Part shown: positions 1 to 12,049 of the stretch, in pieces
Layout: the number at the start of each line of letters is the position of its first letter
Position numbering within the stretch: position 1 is the first letter of the stretch
Source: Gossypium raimondii
Lineage: Eukaryota; Streptophyta; Magnoliopsida; Malvales; Malvaceae
Assembly (NCBI RefSeq): GCF_025698545.1
Contig: NC_068576.1
Coordinates: forward strand, 1,991,501 to 2,055,500
Reading direction: 5' to 3'
Length of the DNA stretch: 64,000 nucleotides
The notes under the pieces: model-generated
Told to the model about the DNA's origin: nothing
What the model saw: the letters and a program-made list of their open reading frames with translations, nothing else
Database searches by the model: none
Translations under genes and position numbers: made by a program

Positions 1-1176
1 TTTTAACATATAAACGAAAACATGAATTAATAATCGAATGAAGAAAATAAACAAAATATAAAGAATAAAAGGCACATAATATATGCATTGAAATTAAAAG
101 CCTTACACATAATTTACATATATAACTTTGGATTAAAATTTATAAAAGCGAGAATATATAATGCATTTGTGAAAATAAAATATAAATTATAAAGTGTTAA
201 AAAATACATATATTTGAGCATTTAAAAAATATATATATTCATATATATAAAAACTGGTTAAAAATATTAATATGTATACATACATATATATACAAAGATA
301 AATATAACATATATAGATTATACAAAAATAATTATATACAAATAAAATAAAATAAAATAATTACCTCATATTAAAAAATAAATATGCGAAAATATTAATT
401 TTTAAAAAATATAAATACGCACATAGAAACAAGTATACATATATATATATAGCTAAAATAATAATAATTACATATGAAAATAATAATAATAATTACATTA
501 ACAAAATTAATTAATTTTAAGAAAAATATAAAAAGGATTAAATTGAACTACAAGTAAACAAATCTGTGGTAAATATGCAAATAAATAAAATCTGGAGGAC
601 TAAATTGAACGAGCGAATTACATAGAGGGGCTGGAAGGGAAATTTTCCCTTCTCTGAAACGGTGTCGTTCAAAAGGATTAAATTGGAATTTAAAATAAAT
701 AAAAGGGTAAATTAAAAAAATAAAGAAAACTTAATTACAAAAACATTAAAAGACGGTGGGGCTAAATAATAAAATAAAATAAAATTCGCAGTGGTATCAC
801 CTTCTCCCTTTTTTAAAGTCGTAAATAAGTAAAAAATAATCGAAAGAAAAAAATAGTAAGCCACCTTTAAAAAGCTGCCAATCGTTCTTTTTTTATTCCT
901 CCTCCTCTTTTCTCTTTTTTTTTTCACAATGAAGGGAGAGGCCTCTATTTATAGTTGAGCCTCCCCAAATCCAACGATACAGATCAATTACATCAACGGC
1001 TGAGATTAAAGGGAATCTACAAATTAAATCTCTAAGATTACAAAATCATATATTCTAAGATTACATATCATATCTAAGATTACATATCATATCTAGGATT
1101 GCATATCATATCTAATATTGCATATCCTCAAAATTATGTTTTCATATGTGAGCCCGGGCTAAAATTGGGTATTACA
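1..1176 (-). mobile_element. Partial LTR, probably Ty3/gypsy, running off the left edge
   Basis: Read on the minus strand, the block opens at 1176 with TGTAATACCC, the usual start of long plant gypsy LTRs. A TATA-box-like stretch (CTATAAATAG, 944-953) lies about 230 bases in, followed by a purine/pyrimidine-skewed leader. The lower half (1-700) is very AT-rich with ATAT and AATAAT runs. The other end lies outside the window, so neither a target-site duplication nor a second LTR can be checked. The open frame on the minus strand at 712-927 is lysine/phenylalanine-rich low complexity and not a gene. The family is inferred from the terminus only. Confidence 0.45.
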
Positions 1177-1668
1177 ATTAGTAATTGACAAATACCGTAT
1201 AGAAATAAAAGTAAATATAAAAAGGTACACTGGAATATCAAATACTTACCCCCAAGAAAATCTTTTGTTTAAAATTACGAAGTTAAACTGTAAAAAATCA
1301 AAGTCAAAGAAGATAATGTGTTGCTTAATGAACTTACAAAAGTGCAGTATTTATAATTGTATAAGGTAAAATCTCTTATCAACTAATTGATAATCCCATT
1401 CAAATTTTAAAACATTTTGGGTATTCTTAACACTGCAATCAAATAATTCCAAGAGAGCTGGAAATCGGAATGAAAGTTGGGATTTGTGAATTTCGAAACA
1501 TCATTGTTTTGACTTCAGCATTTTACCCATGGCCGAAAAGGTCGAATAAAAAGACCCTGTCGTTAGCGAATCGGTAATAAGATAAAATACAAGTACAAGA
1601 AAGATTGGTCCATATTGAATCCACCGCCTCTCGACTCTCCAAATCCAAAGGCGACTCCTCCTCCAAGG

Positions 1669-3076
1669 ATGGGAGAAGAGAGGGTGAAAGAAGAGGCCTT
1701 GCAGCTTATTGGGATGTTCCAACTTCTTCCTCGTTTGGTGGTTTTCGATCTTGATTACACCCTCTGGCCTTTCTACTGGTTTCTTTCTTTCTTCTTCTTC
1801 TATATAATTTCTGTTTTCAAATGAGAATACCCACAAATTTTTGTCTTAATTCTATTCATTTTAGTGCTTTGATCTTAGTTTTAGTATATATTATAGCAAC
1901 CCTTTAATCAGAGCTTACTGTTTATCTATTTTTTAATGGAACAGAGTCAATTTTCAAAATTCTGCTTTTTTTTTATTATTTTATCACCATTTACTAATAC
2001 TTAAAACCAACCAAAATACTTGGGTTTTCATGTTAGTTGTAGAAACAATATGACTGCCTATTGTAAGTGTCCTTAGTTTATGTGCCTTGCTCTTTATTTT
2101 ACAACCCAGACAAGGCATGAAAAGAAATGACATTTTATGTTGTTTTTGTTGTTGTGGATGTTTGGATTGGCATGTTTTCCTGCTGATGCTTAAAATTTTC
2201 AGTCTGCGCCGCTCCAAACGTGAAACCCCATCTTTGTACCCCCATGCTAAAGGCATATTATATGCACTCAAGGACAAGAGGATTAATTTAGCTATTGCTT
2301 CAAGATCTCCGACTGCAGATACAGCAAACACGTTTCTTGACAAATTGAGCATCAAATCTATGTTTGTTACAAAGGTGAGACTGTTAGAACTCCCCTTCTA
2401 CTTGTTTATTAGCAAGGTTGTGTTTTGAGCTGCAGTGTTTACAGGCTAATGTAGAGTGATGTAGCTAAAAGATTATCCTTGTCAATTCATTCATGGGTAA
2501 CCTTATTTATAACAAGCTGACCCATATGCAAAGTTGCTCTTTTGCTGCTTATTGATAACTGTTTGTTTCACGTTTCAATTATTCTGGTTTGGATCATTCA
2601 GGAAATTTTTTTCAGCTGCAAGAACAAGACAGATCATTTCAGGAGAATTCAGTCAAGGACTGGGATTCCCTTCAACTCAATGCTCTTTTTTGATGATGAG
2701 GATTGGAACATAGAAGCTGTAAGAATGGTTTCTCCTATATTCTCTGCTTGCCTCTTCTTTTTTATATTTGGTCACTTGCTGTTATTCTATGGTATTGGGT
2801 ATTTGGACCTTCTCTACCCTTTCTCTGTCATGGTCTATTTTGCTTGAACTCTTCTTCTTTTTTCTCTCTCTGAAACACTACATATTCAAATGAGTATGAG
2901 TAACATAGATATGGCTATTGGGGAAATGAGGTTTGAATTAATGATAATGGCAGGCTTCCAAGATGGGAGTGACGAGCATATATGTTGATAATGGGGTTAA
3001 TCTGAGAGCGTTGAGACGAGGGCTAACTCAATTCACTGAAAACCAAAATGCATCAGACAAGAACCAGCGGAAATAG
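1669..3076 (+). CDS. MDP1: Magnesium-dependent phosphatase 1-like HAD phosphatase
   Basis: Four exons fit GT-AG rules and keep frame: 1669-1778, 2203-2374, 2602-2718 and 2954-3076, giving 173 residues. The product is a HAD-superfamily aspartate phosphatase of the MDP-1 family, proposed to act on protein phosphotyrosine and sugar-phosphate or glycated substrates in the cytosol. Motif I, the nucleophile loop DLDYTLWPF, lies near residue 29. Motif II is the serine in IASRSPT, and the acidic motif FFDDED is in exon 3. The start is the ATG that gives the typical MGxExVKEEALQ beginning; a further upstream in-frame ATG at 1615 would add an atypical proline-rich leader. Two oddities: DDED is followed by W where I expect R, and the protein stops at a TAG about a dozen residues earlier than I recall for relatives. 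A slightly eroded duplicate copy is possible. Confidence 0.85.
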
Positions 3077-5819
3077 GATCATAATGTACTCCAAAAACCC
3101 AAATTCATAGGGGAGAATGGGTTAAAAATTCAAGATTATTTGAAACCAGTCATTTATACTTAGAAAGATTGTTCTTATTTGCTGCATACAAATTACTTTA
3201 GCACTTGTGTTAGCGTTGATAATGGTTCCGCTCGAAATGATTTTGGAACAAAATTGCATTACCATTTATTATTTTAGTTTTAAAAAATCAAATGGTAAAA
3301 ATAATTGAACCGAATTGTATTGCTCAAAAAAATAAAAATAAAATCGGTGTAGTTAATCGATTTTTAAATTTTGCATTAAAACAAATTTTTATACTCGTTA
3401 TTCTCATTAATTTATTATAAAATGTTCCATTTTATTTCATAAAAAATTAAAAATATTTATATATTTTATATAAAATAAAAATTAAGAGTGTCCTATAAGT
3501 GGGTCTCGCTCAATAACCGACACTTCTAATGCCAACTATTATGTCCTATCTAAAGTGATTAATATTGTGTTCAATCGTCGCCTTACCTAGGGGTGTTCAA
3601 TTGGTTAACCGACCGGTTAATCAACCCGAACTAACATTAATCGAATTAACCAACCCTTTTAAACTCTTAACTGTTAACCGAACCGAAATTTTTTCAAAAA
3701 AAATTTAACCGAACCAAACTTTTTCGGTTAATTCGGTTGGTTAACTGAATTAACCAAAATTTATATTTTTTTTTATTTTTGGTTAAAACAAGTATAAAAC
3801 ATATAAAAAATTAACCGACTTAACCGACCGATTAATTTATATTTCCAAAAAATTAACCGAACCGACCGAATACTTATATATTATAATATTATTTATTAAA
3901 TTCGATTAATTCGGTTAGCCGACCGATTTGGAACCGAATTAACCGTTAACCAAACTTCCAAAAAATTATTAACCGGTCCCTGACCGAATTAATTCGATTA
4001 ACTGACCGATTAATCGAATTCAATCGGTTAACCGAATTAATTCAGTTTTACCCAAAATTTGCACACCCCTAGCCTTACCTAAAACTATGATGGCTAACCA
4101 ATTGATCAACTTGTCTTTGGCCGATCTAGGGGAAGATGACACATGGCACCTTAAGATCATAGAGAAGGGTATATAAACCCTTAGTTCTTGCCTAGAAAAT
4201 GATCCATTTTCCTCTCTTCTCTCTTTTCTCTTTTCTTCCTTTCTCCCTCCTCCTTCCCCTCGACTCTATCAATTACCATAGCCAGGCTACCGCACACAAC
4301 AGCTCTCCGCCTTACTTTAAGCAATATCCTCACAGGTAAAACTCAAGACAAAACCAATATCATATCCACCTTACTTGATTCTTATATCAACAATTAGTAC
4401 AGTAAGTGTGGGCCACTTTCATTGCAATATTTTCCTGATGCAACATTCCTACTGGTCAAACTCAAGTCTAACCCAAAATACTAATCAAACTTAGCCAAAT
4501 CAAAACTTTGGAAGTTATTATTACTATGGCACCCGACACTTTACTCGGCCGGTGGGTCTAAAAGCAAGATGTCACCCTCTGTTGCTGGAGCAACTCAGAC
4601 TATCCTCACTTGCTTCATTGAAGCTAAACACACAAGTGTTGAAAAAAATCATAATTATCCATATTGTCCAAGTGAAATACACGTGAAAGAGGTCAAATGG
4701 GCCCACAAGTAATGACCTGGGGATATATGTGGTCAATTACGAAGTCAAGATGCAAGTCTTAACTCAAAGTGTCAAAATGGAGGGCTTTATCTTAATACCT
4801 TAAGGATAGGTCTCAATACTTGCCTCCTTTTTTTTAGAACCTCAGTTTCGATGTTTTCAGGTCTCGATACTTTAGTCTCAAGTCTCAATACCTGAGATAC
4901 AACATTTTTAATTTAGTTTCGATGTTTTGAGGTCTCGAGACATGGGGTTTATGTTTTGGTCATAAGTGCAAAGCCCAAAGCCAAAATATCATAGGGTAAA
5001 CTTTATGTTTTGGCCATTAAACTATTCAAAAGTTTTCATTTAAGTTATTAAGCTGTTAATTGTTGATGTATGGCCTTCTTTTTTCGCACCACTTGCACTA
5101 ATCGAAAGCTCTCTTTCCACTTCTCTTCTACAGTTCAGTCATTTTCTTTAAATAACTTTGAATGTCATAAATCTATGAACCAAAATACAAACAACTTGAA
5201 TATACGGTATGTTCTTTTACTTGTTAATGTATTTTAATTCACCATGCCAATTATAAAATCGTGCTTAGAGTTCGCTAGCCCGACTTAGAAAAAACTTAAT
5301 AGCTGAATGACTTAAATAAAAAAAATTGAATACTTTAATTACTTACATGAAAATTTTCGAATAATCTAATAATTTTATAACATTTTAGAATTAAATAGTC
5401 AAAATGTAAATTTATTAATAAATTAATCGCATCAGTGTAGGTTACCGGATATTATAGTTCCGGTTGCGGATTTTAGCGGTTGGTTGGCGAGGGCGGGATA
5501 ATTTCACCTTTGGGCCGGCGGTTAAATTTCACTGGCACTTGTCGGTTGTCGAATGGAACTACAGATTCGTGACGGTTATGCTTGCGTATCCATCTTGTTT
5601 TCTGATAACTGTGTATCCATTTTTTATTTCGTCGAGATGCGGTCCGCAGACTAAAAACAGTTCTGACCGTTAGATTTCATCTTATCGAACGATCAGTAAT
5701 TGACTGTTCATATTTAATTAAAAAGATTATCAGTGAGTGAGTCAGAGTGATACGTTAGCTACTATCATTAAAAGAAAAGAATGTTTTGATTTCGGAGCAA
5801 TAATTGAGGGAATCAGAAA
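3077..5819. other. Spacer between MDP1-like and PYD3 genes
   Basis: No gene is seen here apart from the MITE at 3588-4071. Bases 3480-3580 and 4080-4330 contain a TATA-like GTATATAAACCC (4171) followed by a CT-rich stretch, which may be a decayed LTR or a lost promoter. Bases 4790-4960 repeat short phrases such as GGTCTCAATACTT and GGTCTCGATACTT, a phrase family common in cotton-type repeats. The open frame at 5464-5673 shows no recognisable domain. The last 150 bases are the probable PYD3 leader. Confidence 0.5.
3588..4071. mobile_element. hAT-type MITE with perfect 8-bp target-site duplication
   Basis: A 484-bp element is bounded by inverted ends TAGGGGTGTTCAA (left) and its counterpart TAGGGGTGTGCAA (right, read on the minus strand). 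It is flanked on both sides by the identical 8-mer GCCTTACC (3580-3587 and 4072-4079). The interior is largely self-complementary, with many GGTTAACCGA / TCGGTTAAC words, so it would fold as one long hairpin. It has no coding capacity. Short inverted ends with an 8-bp duplication are the signature of non-autonomous hAT elements. Confidence 0.88.
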
Positions 5820-8412
5820 ATGGAGAAAACTGATGGAATTGGGAAAGAACATGGAAGCACAGAAGAAAATCAAAGTTTCAAAGATGGATCAATTTGTGGG
5901 TATAATTCGCTTCACCACCTCTTGAGCGCAAATCTCAAGCCTCAACTCTACCAGGTCTTTTCTTTTTCTTTTTTCCCGCTTTCCGAGTTGTAATTTATCT
6001 GCCTTCACTTTGTTGATTTAATTGGGTATTTTTGTTTTTCTTAATCTGGCCATGCACTGGGCAAAAAATTCCAATCTTTCCTGTTATTTTTCTTGCTTAT
6101 ATATATATATATATATTGTAAAAGCAAATTTAATCATGAAAAAGGAAACCCCAGTTCAAATTGTCTATTATGAATCGATTGGTTATTGTTATTTTGGTCA
6201 GTTTTTGCCACTGAAATGATCATTGCAGTCGATCCTAGAATTTGTAAACAGTTTATCTCATTAACAAGTAACATGTTTTGCCTATTAAAAGTCAAAATCT
6301 ACTGATCTTATTGCTGATGAAAGTAACAATCTTTTGGAATTTTGTTATGGTTTATTAACAGGAAGTCAGCCGGTTGCTTCTGGGGCTGAATTGCGGAAAA
6401 GCACTTGAAACTATTGTTCCACCTGAATCAGCTAAAGCCCTCTCTTCAAAACATGATTTTGATCTTCAGGTGCCTATTTATTTATCCAACATTACTGCAT
6501 TATAACGATTCGTTGATATAGAGATCCATCATCTTAGCTCATCAATATTGGAAAACAATAACCACAAGGTTGGCCTGGCTGAAATCGTAATACTCTTATA
6601 AAACAATCAAAGTGAAGGAACAATATATGTTTTGGACACGTTAGATATACAAGGCACTACCATGCATTTTGACTGCAACTGAAGATTATGTTAATCTTTA
6701 GGCAGGGTTAGTTAATCTATGTCATATGTTCTGATATTTGTATGGAATATTTTTCTTCCTCCATTTTCCGCCTTTTCCAGTTTCTAGTTCATACATTTGA
6801 ACATTTGGTTATAACACTTCTAATGTATAATTTTAGTACTACCAGGATCTCCTTGAAATATGTTGATTTTCATTCAATCCACTCTTATCTAAGTGGTTGA
6901 AAAACATCCCTTTTCTCATTACAAAATTATTCTCTTACCGACCTGACCTGAGCATACTTGTAGCTATTATCTCCGTAGATTTTTGTTATTAATACAAGTA
7001 TATTGTAGAAGGCAGTTATATGTGCTTTTCCATTTCAAATCATTCCAGGCTTTCAAATTTTCTGCTGACAAAGAGTTGTTAAGAGAACCCCGGGTAGTAA
7101 GGGTCGGTCTTATTCAGAACTCCATTGCTCTCCCAACCACTGCTCCCTTTTCAGACCAGAAAAAAGCTATCTTTGAGAAATTGGGACCAATAATTGATGC
7201 TGCTGGTGCTTCAGGAGTCAACATACTATGCTTGCAGGTATGGTCAATTTTATTGATCGTTGCATAATATTCTGAAAATGCAAATTAATGAGTCTATGAT
7301 GCAAGTTCAGGAAGCATGGATGATGCCATTTGCCTTCTGTACACGAGAAAAGAGGTGGTGTGAATTTGCAGAACCTGTTAACGGGAATCTACACAATTTC
7401 TTCAGGAATTTGCACTCAAGTATAACATGGTCATTATAAGCTCAATTCTTGAGAGGGATATAAATCATGGAGAGACTCTCTGGAATACTGCTGTTATAAT
7501 TGGAAATCATGGCAACATAATAGGCAAGCACCGTAAGGTAAATGCAGTAGTTTATCTGGGTTTGGGCTTATGTTTCTTGGAATTTTTATTGATTTTGCTT
7601 AATTGACTGGCTTCTGGCAGAACCATATTCCTAGAGTTGGGGACTTCAATGAGAGCACGTATTATATGGAAGGAAATACCGGGCATCCTGTATTTGAGAC
7701 TGCTTATGGGAAGATTGCTGTTAATATATGTTACGGAAGGCACCATCCTTTGAATTGGCTAGCTTTTGGTTTGAATGGTGCTGAGATCGTTTTCAACCCA
7801 TCAGCCACGGTTGGTGAACTTAGTGAACCGATGTGGCCCATTGAGGTTATTCTTTACCCTCATTTCATATAATACTTAACTATCTAAAGATTGGATGTGA
7901 TACTGATTTAGTAGAGAGTCATTTATGTAATATTACAAGTGCAAATGACATTTTGATACAGATGTTAGCATTATATCAGTTAATGCCTGCCTACCACTGA
8001 ACTGTCTTCTACAAGTCGTTTGACATATTATTCCTTTATATTACAGGCACGTAACGCTGCAATAGCAAACAGTTACTTTGTTGGGTCAATCAATCGTGTA
8101 GGGACTGAGATTTTCCCCAACCCATTCACCTCAGGGGATGGAAAGCCACCACATCCAGATTTTGGCCATTTCTATGGATCTAGTCATTTTTCAGCACCTG
8201 ATGCTTCCTGCACACCATCACTCTCCCGTTATAAGGATGGACTGATGATCTCAGATATGGATCTTAACCTCTGTAGGCAACTGAAAGACAAATGGGGGTT
8301 CCGAATGACTGCAAGATATGAGTTATATGCAGATACGCTTGCCAGTTATCTGAAACCAGACTTTGAACCCCAAGTCATCTCTGATCCCTTGTTACATAAG
8401 AAGTCTTTTTAA
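5820..8412 (+). CDS. PYD3: Beta-ureidopropionase (beta-alanine synthase), with a one-base frameshift in exon 4
   Basis: Six exons: 5820-5954, 6362-6469, 7049-7237, 7311-7537, 7621-7845 and 8047-8412. The product hydrolyses N-carbamoyl-beta-alanine to beta-alanine, CO2 and ammonia, the last step of reductive uracil breakdown. It belongs to the carbon-nitrogen hydrolase (nitrilase) superfamily and would be about 416 residues if in frame. The catalytic triad is visible: Glu in LQEAW (about 145), Lys in KHRKNH (about 220) and Cys in NICYGR (about 257). Every exon is a multiple of three except exon 4, which is 227 bases where 228 is expected. The reading changes frame at the G run 7383-7385: before it the protein reads EFAEPVNG, and after it the conserved [15 protein letters not shown] appears one base out of register. 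As written, translation stops about 16 codons later. All splice sites and both flanks are otherwise intact, so this is either a very recent null allele or a base-call error in a homopolymer. Confidence 0.9.
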
Positions 8413-9027
8413 GTACCTGTCTTCTTAAGTTCCAGGTACTAATTGCAGCTTAATGTATGAAGTTAATAAATGGAGATGAAAATAGAAACTGTATTGATTT
8501 ATCATATTGAATCATCCACAAGAACAAGTTCGTTGTGTTTGTAAGTATTTGTGCCCTTTTCTGTTTTCAATGAGTCAGCAATTTCTGATCACTCCACCAG
8601 CTTCCATTTTTATTAAGATGAAGAAAAAGGAATCTTGGTGTCTGCGTTTGGTGAAAAAATATAAAATGAAGTGGAATGAATGTCGACAAGCTCACCGACT
8701 CTCTTTTTCCCTCTTTTTTCTGTTTCTATAAAATCTTCCAAGTCTCATCATCTAAGCTTATCCACAATTAAAAGTATATACATACATATATATATCTACT
8801 ACTTAAACAGACTTTTCAAAGCCTTTTTAGAAGCAGAGAGATAAAGTGAGAAAGAGAGATAATTGTGCTTATTAACAACAAATACACGGCATTATAATTT
8901 TGAAGGCCCACTGTGTAAGAGTAAATGTTCAACTTAACAGTTCATACATACTTGATCTCTATCCAAAAGAAACTCGAGCTTCTAAATTCAAGATACGCTA
9001 TTTCAGGCTTCCTACTAGCTTATGAAC
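8413..9027. other. 3' flanks of convergent PYD3 and NIC1 genes
   Basis: About 600 bases separate the two stop codons. The PYD3 side carries AATAAATGG (8466), a plausible poly(A) signal. Short AT microsatellite steps lie near 8775-8795. No open frame here resembles a known protein. Confidence 0.5.
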
Positions 9028-10370
9028 TTATTTTAAAGCACCAAATAAGACTTCATTTGCAATCTTGGCTCCCCTTTCTTTTGCCATGTATAGCCCTATA
9101 TGGTGCATCAATTCCTGCAACATTAAAAGCAGCAGCATTCAAGTTATTCTTGATGCATATGGTGTGGGGATCTCTTGTTTCCATGTAACAATTTGGGACA
9201 TTTTAAGAAACGAAATACCTGAGGGTGAGGCAGAGCTCCTTTTGTGTTTGTGGCGATGTGAAGAGGAACGTCAAAGGTTGCACAGGCACGCGAATACACG
9301 ATAACATCCTTGAGCGGAGCCAGAAATCCTCGATTCCTCACTGATAATGTCGAACACACGAAATCCAGCACACATATATCTGTGCACACCCCTACTACCA
9401 ATATCTGCAACCATCATAATCATGGTTTATATAAACTCATCATATCCAACAATTGATTAAACAAGCTCCACACTAGGGTTCTGATTTGTTTTGCCACTGA
9501 AAACAAGTTCGAGGCTGCAATGTAAAACCATTCTTGACACTAGTATACGCTACTAAAATCTTCAAACGAGTTCTTACAGCTTCAATGTGATTGTTCTTCA
9601 CCCAATCCGCAAAAACATTTGAACCATCAGCTTCCATGGAACCCAGATACCCATCATAGCAATCTTTCCGCCTGATTGTCACGTTTGTTTCGTTTTGTAT
9701 CCATTGCAAAGCTGCATTTTATTTATTTGTTTTGCAGAATCTTGATTTAGAAATTCGTTATATAAAGCTAAAAAGGGAGAAGTAAATATATATATATATA
9801 TATGTAGGTACCTGGAACCAAATTAGATTCATCGGTGCCTTGAATGCAGTGAGGAGGATAAGGATCCTCGGGCTTGTCAGGATGATGAGAATCAAGAAAC
9901 GCCATAACAGGCAATTTCTTGTCGCAGAAAAGTCTTGCCAGCCTCACTGATTCGCTGATCATTCCTGATATTTGTCTGTTGGGTTCTCTTGGGGCCTAAA
10001 ACCCATAATATTAGTGCTATAAACTTTTCCTGATTCAATGCACAAAGCAGATCCTGCATACATCCTCTTCGACATATACATGCGTGTGTAGTTTAAGGAA
10101 TCGTTTATTACATCACAACTTAATCGAGTTGATTCAACTATTGTTTTTTTAAAGTTAGCATCTAACATATGTAAATTCGAATACTTGTAACAAAATATAT
10201 ATCAATAGTTCAAGGGTCAGGCACTTTACCAGGTTTCCAGCACCGACAGTGCAGAAGCCATTGATGATATCGACAAGAACAAGGCCAGTGACAACATCTT
10301 CAGGCAAAACCACAAGCTCCTGCTCTAGAGGCAGCTCGTTCTTCAACACATCAATGGTTTGGGACACCAT
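9028..10370 (-). CDS. NIC1: Nicotinamidase (isochorismatase-like hydrolase)
   Basis: Five exons on the minus strand: 10230-10370, 9812-9995, 9578-9711, 9219-9404 and 9028-9114. All have GT-AG introns and consistent phases, giving 243 residues, the usual length of the plant enzyme. It deamidates nicotinamide to nicotinate in the NAD salvage (Preiss-Handler) route. The expected triad is Asp34 in LVLVDIINGF, Lys124 in IRRKDCYDG and Cys164 in GVCTDICV. The metal-binding cluster DSHHPD is at about residue 82. The start MVSQTIDVLKNE matches the usual beginning of the plant protein. No disabling change is visible. The gene is convergent with PYD3 and 615 bases from it. Confidence 0.93.
9786..9804. 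repeat. (AT)n microsatellite in a NIC1 intron
   Basis: An uninterrupted TA dinucleotide run sits just downstream (in gene sense) of the exon 2 donor, inside the intron. A similar run lies at 6098-6116 in the first PYD3 intron. Both are probably length-polymorphic. Confidence 0.8.
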
Positions 10371-12045
10371 TTTTCGAAATTTAGTAACAGGTGACCTCGA
10401 AATTACAAAACCAAAGTGAAGGAGTTTCAGTAGAGCAACTTCAGTTATATTGAATTTTGAAAACGGTAGCCATGCTAAGCTCCAAAAAGAGCCTGAAAAG
10501 TATCTCAATTATTGCTGTATTTCAAAAGAGGTTGTATCAAAGGATAAGACGTGGGGATCTATCCAAAATAATTTTCGAGCTTCAGTTTCAACTTTTATCG
10601 ATTATACTAGTTTCAGCCGTCATGCTTGGCTACATTTGATTATTAGAAGGATACATACGGCATAAATAATTAAATATAGTAGGAATAGCTTCAACTTTTT
10701 GTGCTGCTTTGGATGAAAAGTCTTATTTCAACAGAAAATATATATTATGGCACAATTTTAAATTAAGATTTTTTTAAGCTCAGCTGATTCATTCCAATTT
10801 GATAAAAAAAATTTATTTATAGATTCCTACATTCAAGTTTAAGCTTCAACTTGAATTAAATGTCTTTTGCATATAAAATTTATATATTAATTAAAGTTAA
10901 TATATTACTTATACTATTAATAAAATCTATGATTGAGTTGGTGTTACGGATTAACTGAGTACCAACTTAGTTATTGCGTGATGGATGTGAAGAAGTGAAC
11001 CATTATCTCGGCGGTAATGAGCCAAGCTAGTATTTGCAGTGAACCCACCTCTTAAGTAGTCATGCATTATGAAAGGAACTCTTAATTCTCTAACACACAC
11101 AGCGCTTTTGATCATTTCTTCATATGTACCTGCAGTAGGAAATGATTAATATATCCTTTATTAAAGGGTTACTATTATTATTTTGATGATTTTTTTATTT
11201 TTTCATACTTCTGCATATTTTTAAATAAAATAACTAAAATTAAGATATTTAATAGTTGAACACATGTTTAATAAATTTATAAACAAATATTTTACTACTA
11301 CTACAATAATAATTCATGATTAAATTTTTAAAAGATTACTTTTAACATAAAATGTTTTTCTTACCGATTTATGTATCTATACTATTTATAAAACCCCGAC
11401 TAAGTTGGTATCATGGATTAACGGGTACTAATATCGGTGAGTCTTGAGCTTTCACCAAAATTAAAACATTGTGATTATTGAGTTAGTTTTCTCTTTATAA
11501 AAATGTTAAAATTTATATAATGAAATTGTTAATGTATTTAAATTTATATAAAAATAAAATATGATTATTATATAAGATGAATGTAAGACATTGACACCAT
11601 ATTTGGTTCGTGTGAATATGACCTTATTTAGCTCGAGTTCACAATACCATTACTTGCTTGACTAGATTAATTAAATGGCAGGATAGGTATCTTATAATAG
11701 CCATTCAACATTATTACCAAAGAATAGTTGTAGTTGGACAAAACACGTTAGCAAATAAAATAAATATATATAAATATATAAAAAATAAAATATAAATAGA
11801 ATGATTTATATTTAATTTATCAAATACGAAAAACAATCAAAACCGTAACAAAAGTTAAAATAAAAAAGAAGAATAGAGTTTTTACTAAACGTTGAGGCCT
11901 GTTGAAAAACAGTTTTCTTAAGACAAATTTGGCCACTCCTACAGTACTTGGAGAAATGTAGACAAAATCTGCATTAAAGGAGCAATTGAATCAATTTGAT
12001 TAAAATCAAATCAAATTGATTAAAATTATCTCCTACTCGTATCGA
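10371..12045. other. Gene-free AT-rich spacer upstream of NIC1
   Basis: The first few hundred bases are the presumed NIC1 leader and promoter. The two small plus-strand frames at 10450-10665 are antisense to it and show no domain. From about 10905 the sequence holds two copies of the phrase GAGTTGGT..TTACGGATTAA / AAGTTGGTATCATGGATTAA, at about 10935 and 11400. They sit next to CTATACTATT-type starts, so this looks like decayed non-autonomous Helitron or MITE material. No protein-coding signal is seen. Confidence 0.4.
11989..12021. repeat. Perfect 13-bp inverted repeat with 7-base loop
   Basis: AATCAATTTGATT (11989-12001) is followed after seven bases by its exact reverse complement AATCAAATTGATT (12009-12021). 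It lies immediately left of the plastid-derived insertion. The role is unknown. Confidence 0.8.
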
Positions 12046-12049
12046 ATAG

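Noticed and set aside
5464-5925. Open frames before PYD3 as a separate small gene
   Set aside because: The second overlaps the true PYD3 first exon in another frame; the first has no domain or codon pattern.
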